DNA of 64,000 nt from assembly GCA_035041965.1 (NCBI GenBank), contig JAPYMA010002625.1:36001-100000 (forward strand). The letters run 5' to 3'. The notes under the pieces are model-generated. The model was not told the origin of the DNA, did no database searches, and saw only the letters and a program-made list of their open reading frames with translations. Shown here piece by piece: positions 61,203-64,000 of this stretch. The first letter of the stretch is position 1; every line of letters begins with the position of its first letter. Source of the DNA: Anisakis pegreffii. Its lineage: Eukaryota; Nematoda; Chromadorea; Rhabditida; Anisakidae. The translations under genes and the position numbers were made by a program.

Positions 61203-63876
61203 TTCCATACAACTACCAAAAGCAGCATCATATATTAATAGTTCAACACCAACAAGAAATTTGCATTTCTTCAGTAATGAATAACCACCACCTCCTCTCT
61301 ATCAAATCGCCTCAGTATAAATGATGAAAATGCCCATATTTGTTTGTGAAACTGTCACCTGATTATTCATGAACATTTAAAAAGCACCGAACGTTTCATG
61401 TCATTTCACTTCTCTGTTTTATGTCACCATCTGGCTCATATTGTCTGATTCAGCCGATAAGGAACCCCTCAAAATTCCTCAAAATCAACCCTCAGCTCAA
61501 ACATATTCCAACATTTTCTCGCCAAGGATGAGTGCCATTCCTCTACTGATAACTATACCTCAATGTTTCTATCAGCATTGACAACCAACAATTGACAACG
61601 CAAATGGGCGTTGACAAGAACAACTGGATGTGACCTTGCCACGACGATTCAGCGATAAAAGAAAAAAGAAATAAATAATGAAACATAGAAAAAGAAAAGA
61701 AAAATAAACAGAAACAAATAAACAAAATGACAAATTAAAAAAAATAAATAACTAATGGGGAAAATTGTTCTTTGTACTTGCTTTATCATGGCATGGTCAT
61801 TATTGCATTGTTATTAGTATAATTACTGCTAATGATATTAGCGTTGCCTTTCTCCTTCTAATTAATAATAATATGTACCATGTTTTGAATGAGTTCAAAC
61901 ACTTTTAAGCGTTATCGATGTTTACTCTCACCTAAATTAAGCTTACCGTACACTTACAACCATGCATGTCCACCGTACCAGTTATTACCGTATTTAGCTG
62001 AATATTCTAAAGTTGAGCCTAACAAAAGGATCATAACCTACGTGTAAAAACTCAACTGGTTGACTGGCTTACACTGACGACGGCTTTTAAAAATATTTAC
62101 GAGGAATATCAGTTAGACAGAGCAATTTCATTAGTTGATAGTGATTTGCTAATGAAGACTAATAATGATTAATAGTTGTGACAATTCAACATGAGACATA
62201 TTCTGTAAATTAATGCAAATTTGCGTGCAATAAGAGAAGTGAATTGATTATAATTGAGGCTGAACGATGTTTTCGAAACAACATATGGCGCGTTCATTGA
62301 CGCATGAGCTCATTTGATATGTACCTTATTATGGCATGTGTCATGATCGTCGTCTGTTCCACAAATGAATCTATACAATTGGATTCTTTGAGAAAAGCAT
62401 TCAATTGCAATTGAATCAACCTCAGTCAGTCCTGATACTAGCTACACAAACGTATACAGATACGTGTTAGCGACCTATTGTTGCGTCCTCACGCAACTAG
62501 TCTAAAAATGTTGATTGTGCAGGAATTATCGTTTTGCATGGCTTCCAGCTCAATAACAGCTGTGCATGTGTATACGCAATGCAACTTTTCAGTGCCCTTG
62601 AGATGTTTCTAATGTAAAGTTGATGAAATTAAGTGGCGATACGAATGAATAATATGTGAAATGATAATCATATCATAACGTAATGCAACACGTATTTATA
62701 CAAAGCGAACTAACCATGGTATAGTTTGCAATTAATCATAAACAATCATTATTGCTAATATCAATTTCAATCTTTCGTGAACGCATGACTTGATTATATT
62801 AGGATTGAGGGCGTCGGCTGATTATATTAGGAAATCTTAGCGTTAACTAATTAACTAGTGGATAAATCTATATTAAATAAATGCATGCATGGAAATCATT
62901 TCTATATTTATGTACATATCAAACCGTGTAAGTATAAAAGGATATGTATCCGATGTAAATACGCTCCAATGTAATTCGCTTTTGTGTCCTTCTAATATTC
63001 ATTAAGCGCCACAACGTCATCCAGTTCAATAACCACTGTTACGTAACGCTTCAAGTAACTGCCCTTCAAATGATCTCTTTTCCTATGGTCGATCCGCATC
63101 CACAGCTAAAGTTTCTTCTTATCATCGGCAGAGAAATAAACGAATTCACTGACCGTTATGAAATGAAAATGAATAAAAGGACTTACCCTACGAATGAACA
63201 GATGATATGCGATTATAACCGAATAGATTTGATTATGTTGGATGCATGATTTTTAACAAAAGCTCTGCATTAATCAAATGAACTAACCAGATTTTTGACT
63301 ATTTTTAAATAGCATACACAAGCTAATCAAACTCATACACTTGCGCCAGCGTTACTAACAATAAGCAAACTGCTGCTTACAGTGGATACTATCCTAAACA
63401 ACGTGTGTGGCTGCTAAAGTTAACATATATAATTGCAGATTTAGCTGACTAATTAACTAGCATTAGCATAAGAACAACCAATGTAGAGATTACTGAAAAA
63501 AAAAAACAACAAGCCTATCTAGATGGTCGATTTGGCAAATGAATTGCATTTCAAAATAAAACTATGAGTCATCTTATGAGGTGCATACTGTCATGTTGTA
63601 GTTTATGGCTCCGGTTGAAACGCTATAAGTCGGACAATGCCATTCATTATGATGTGTTCGGAAAAAATTACAATTGCAATATTACGTGGATTTGTTGCAT
63701 CTATCCATCGGTTGTGCAGTCGACTTAGGTATTCATCTTTGTAGTGTGTGATGACTGATGGGTGTCGGTGTACATATGTGCAAATCGCGTTAGTGACGGA
63801 TGGGTGGACGAACGGATTGATGTTCTTCGGATGGTGATGATGTCGGTTTTGCTGGTGGGTTAATGAATGGGATGAA
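61203..63876. other. Non-coding stretch
   Basis: No splice-consistent coding sequence is seen on either strand. Only short AT-rich frames occur up to the terminal repeat. Confidence 0.5.
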
Positions 63877-64000
63877 CGGATGGATGGATGGATGGATGGA
63901 TGGATGGATGGATGGATGGATGGATGGATGGATGGATGGATGGATGGATGGATGGATGGATGGATGGATGGATGGATGGATGGATGGATGGATGGATGGA
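63877..64000. repeat. GGAT tetranucleotide array at the window end
   Basis: About 31 uninterrupted GGAT units run to the last base, so the true length is unknown. Confidence 0.95.

Noticed and set aside
1..64000. tRNA, rRNA, CRISPR or bacterial operon signals
   Set aside because: No cloverleaf with A and B boxes, no rRNA core and no spaced direct repeats were recognised by eye. The spliced genes show the DNA is eukaryotic.

Overview
This is eukaryotic, almost certainly nematode, DNA. It is AT-rich. Genes are broken into small exons whose introns mostly end in T-rich CAG acceptors. The recognisable products fit a worm: a glutamate transporter of the SLC1/EAAT family, a PBC-class TALE homeobox protein, an SMP/C2 lipid-transfer protein like C2CD2/TMEM24, and a secreted protein with three saposin-like domains. 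Trinucleotide and tetranucleotide repeats, small non-autonomous transposons and short-loop foldback repeats fill the non-coding parts. Spliced models below were built by eye from reading frame, splice consensus and phase; I cannot name the species.

Left part (1 to 24 kb). A very large minus-strand exon (489-3745) codes for a low-complexity Ser/Thr/Asn/Gln-rich protein of unknown function. Next on the plus strand are five exons for only the C-terminal half of an EAAT transporter (4307-6179). A divergent PBX/extradenticle-like gene follows (8553-12106) and uses one GC-AG intron. A small unknown plus-strand gene comes next (12598-13517). The best-resolved locus is a minus-strand gene of about 17-18 exons (14939-23291). 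It encodes a membrane-anchored SMP lipid-transfer domain, a C2 domain, a basic linker and, unlike the vertebrate C2CD2/TMEM24 proteins as I know them, a C-terminal C1 zinc finger.

Middle (24 to 43 kb). A mostly gene-poor stretch holds an 880-bp hAT-type MITE with an 8-bp target-site duplication (29185-30064) and possible degenerate retroelement sequence. The saposin gene (32897-38266, nine exons) carries a GC-rich, TA-flanked element of about 1.5 kb in its largest intron, built partly of a 38-40 bp minisatellite. Small possible secreted-protein genes lie on the minus strand at 31.8-32.2 kb and 41.9-42.2 kb.

Right part (43 to 64 kb). This part is dominated by microsatellites and non-coding DNA. 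It holds a five-exon, all-phase-0 gene of unknown family (51521-52863, minus), two diverged copies of a gene-like fragment (48.1 and 49.6 kb), a diverged tandem repeat (56.1-56.6 kb), a plus-strand coding-like exon interrupted by TGA (60840-61202), and a GGAT repeat running to the window end. There is no operon and no evident shared pathway. The point of most interest is the SMP-C2-C1 architecture, together with a recurring pattern of local duplications and foldbacks.
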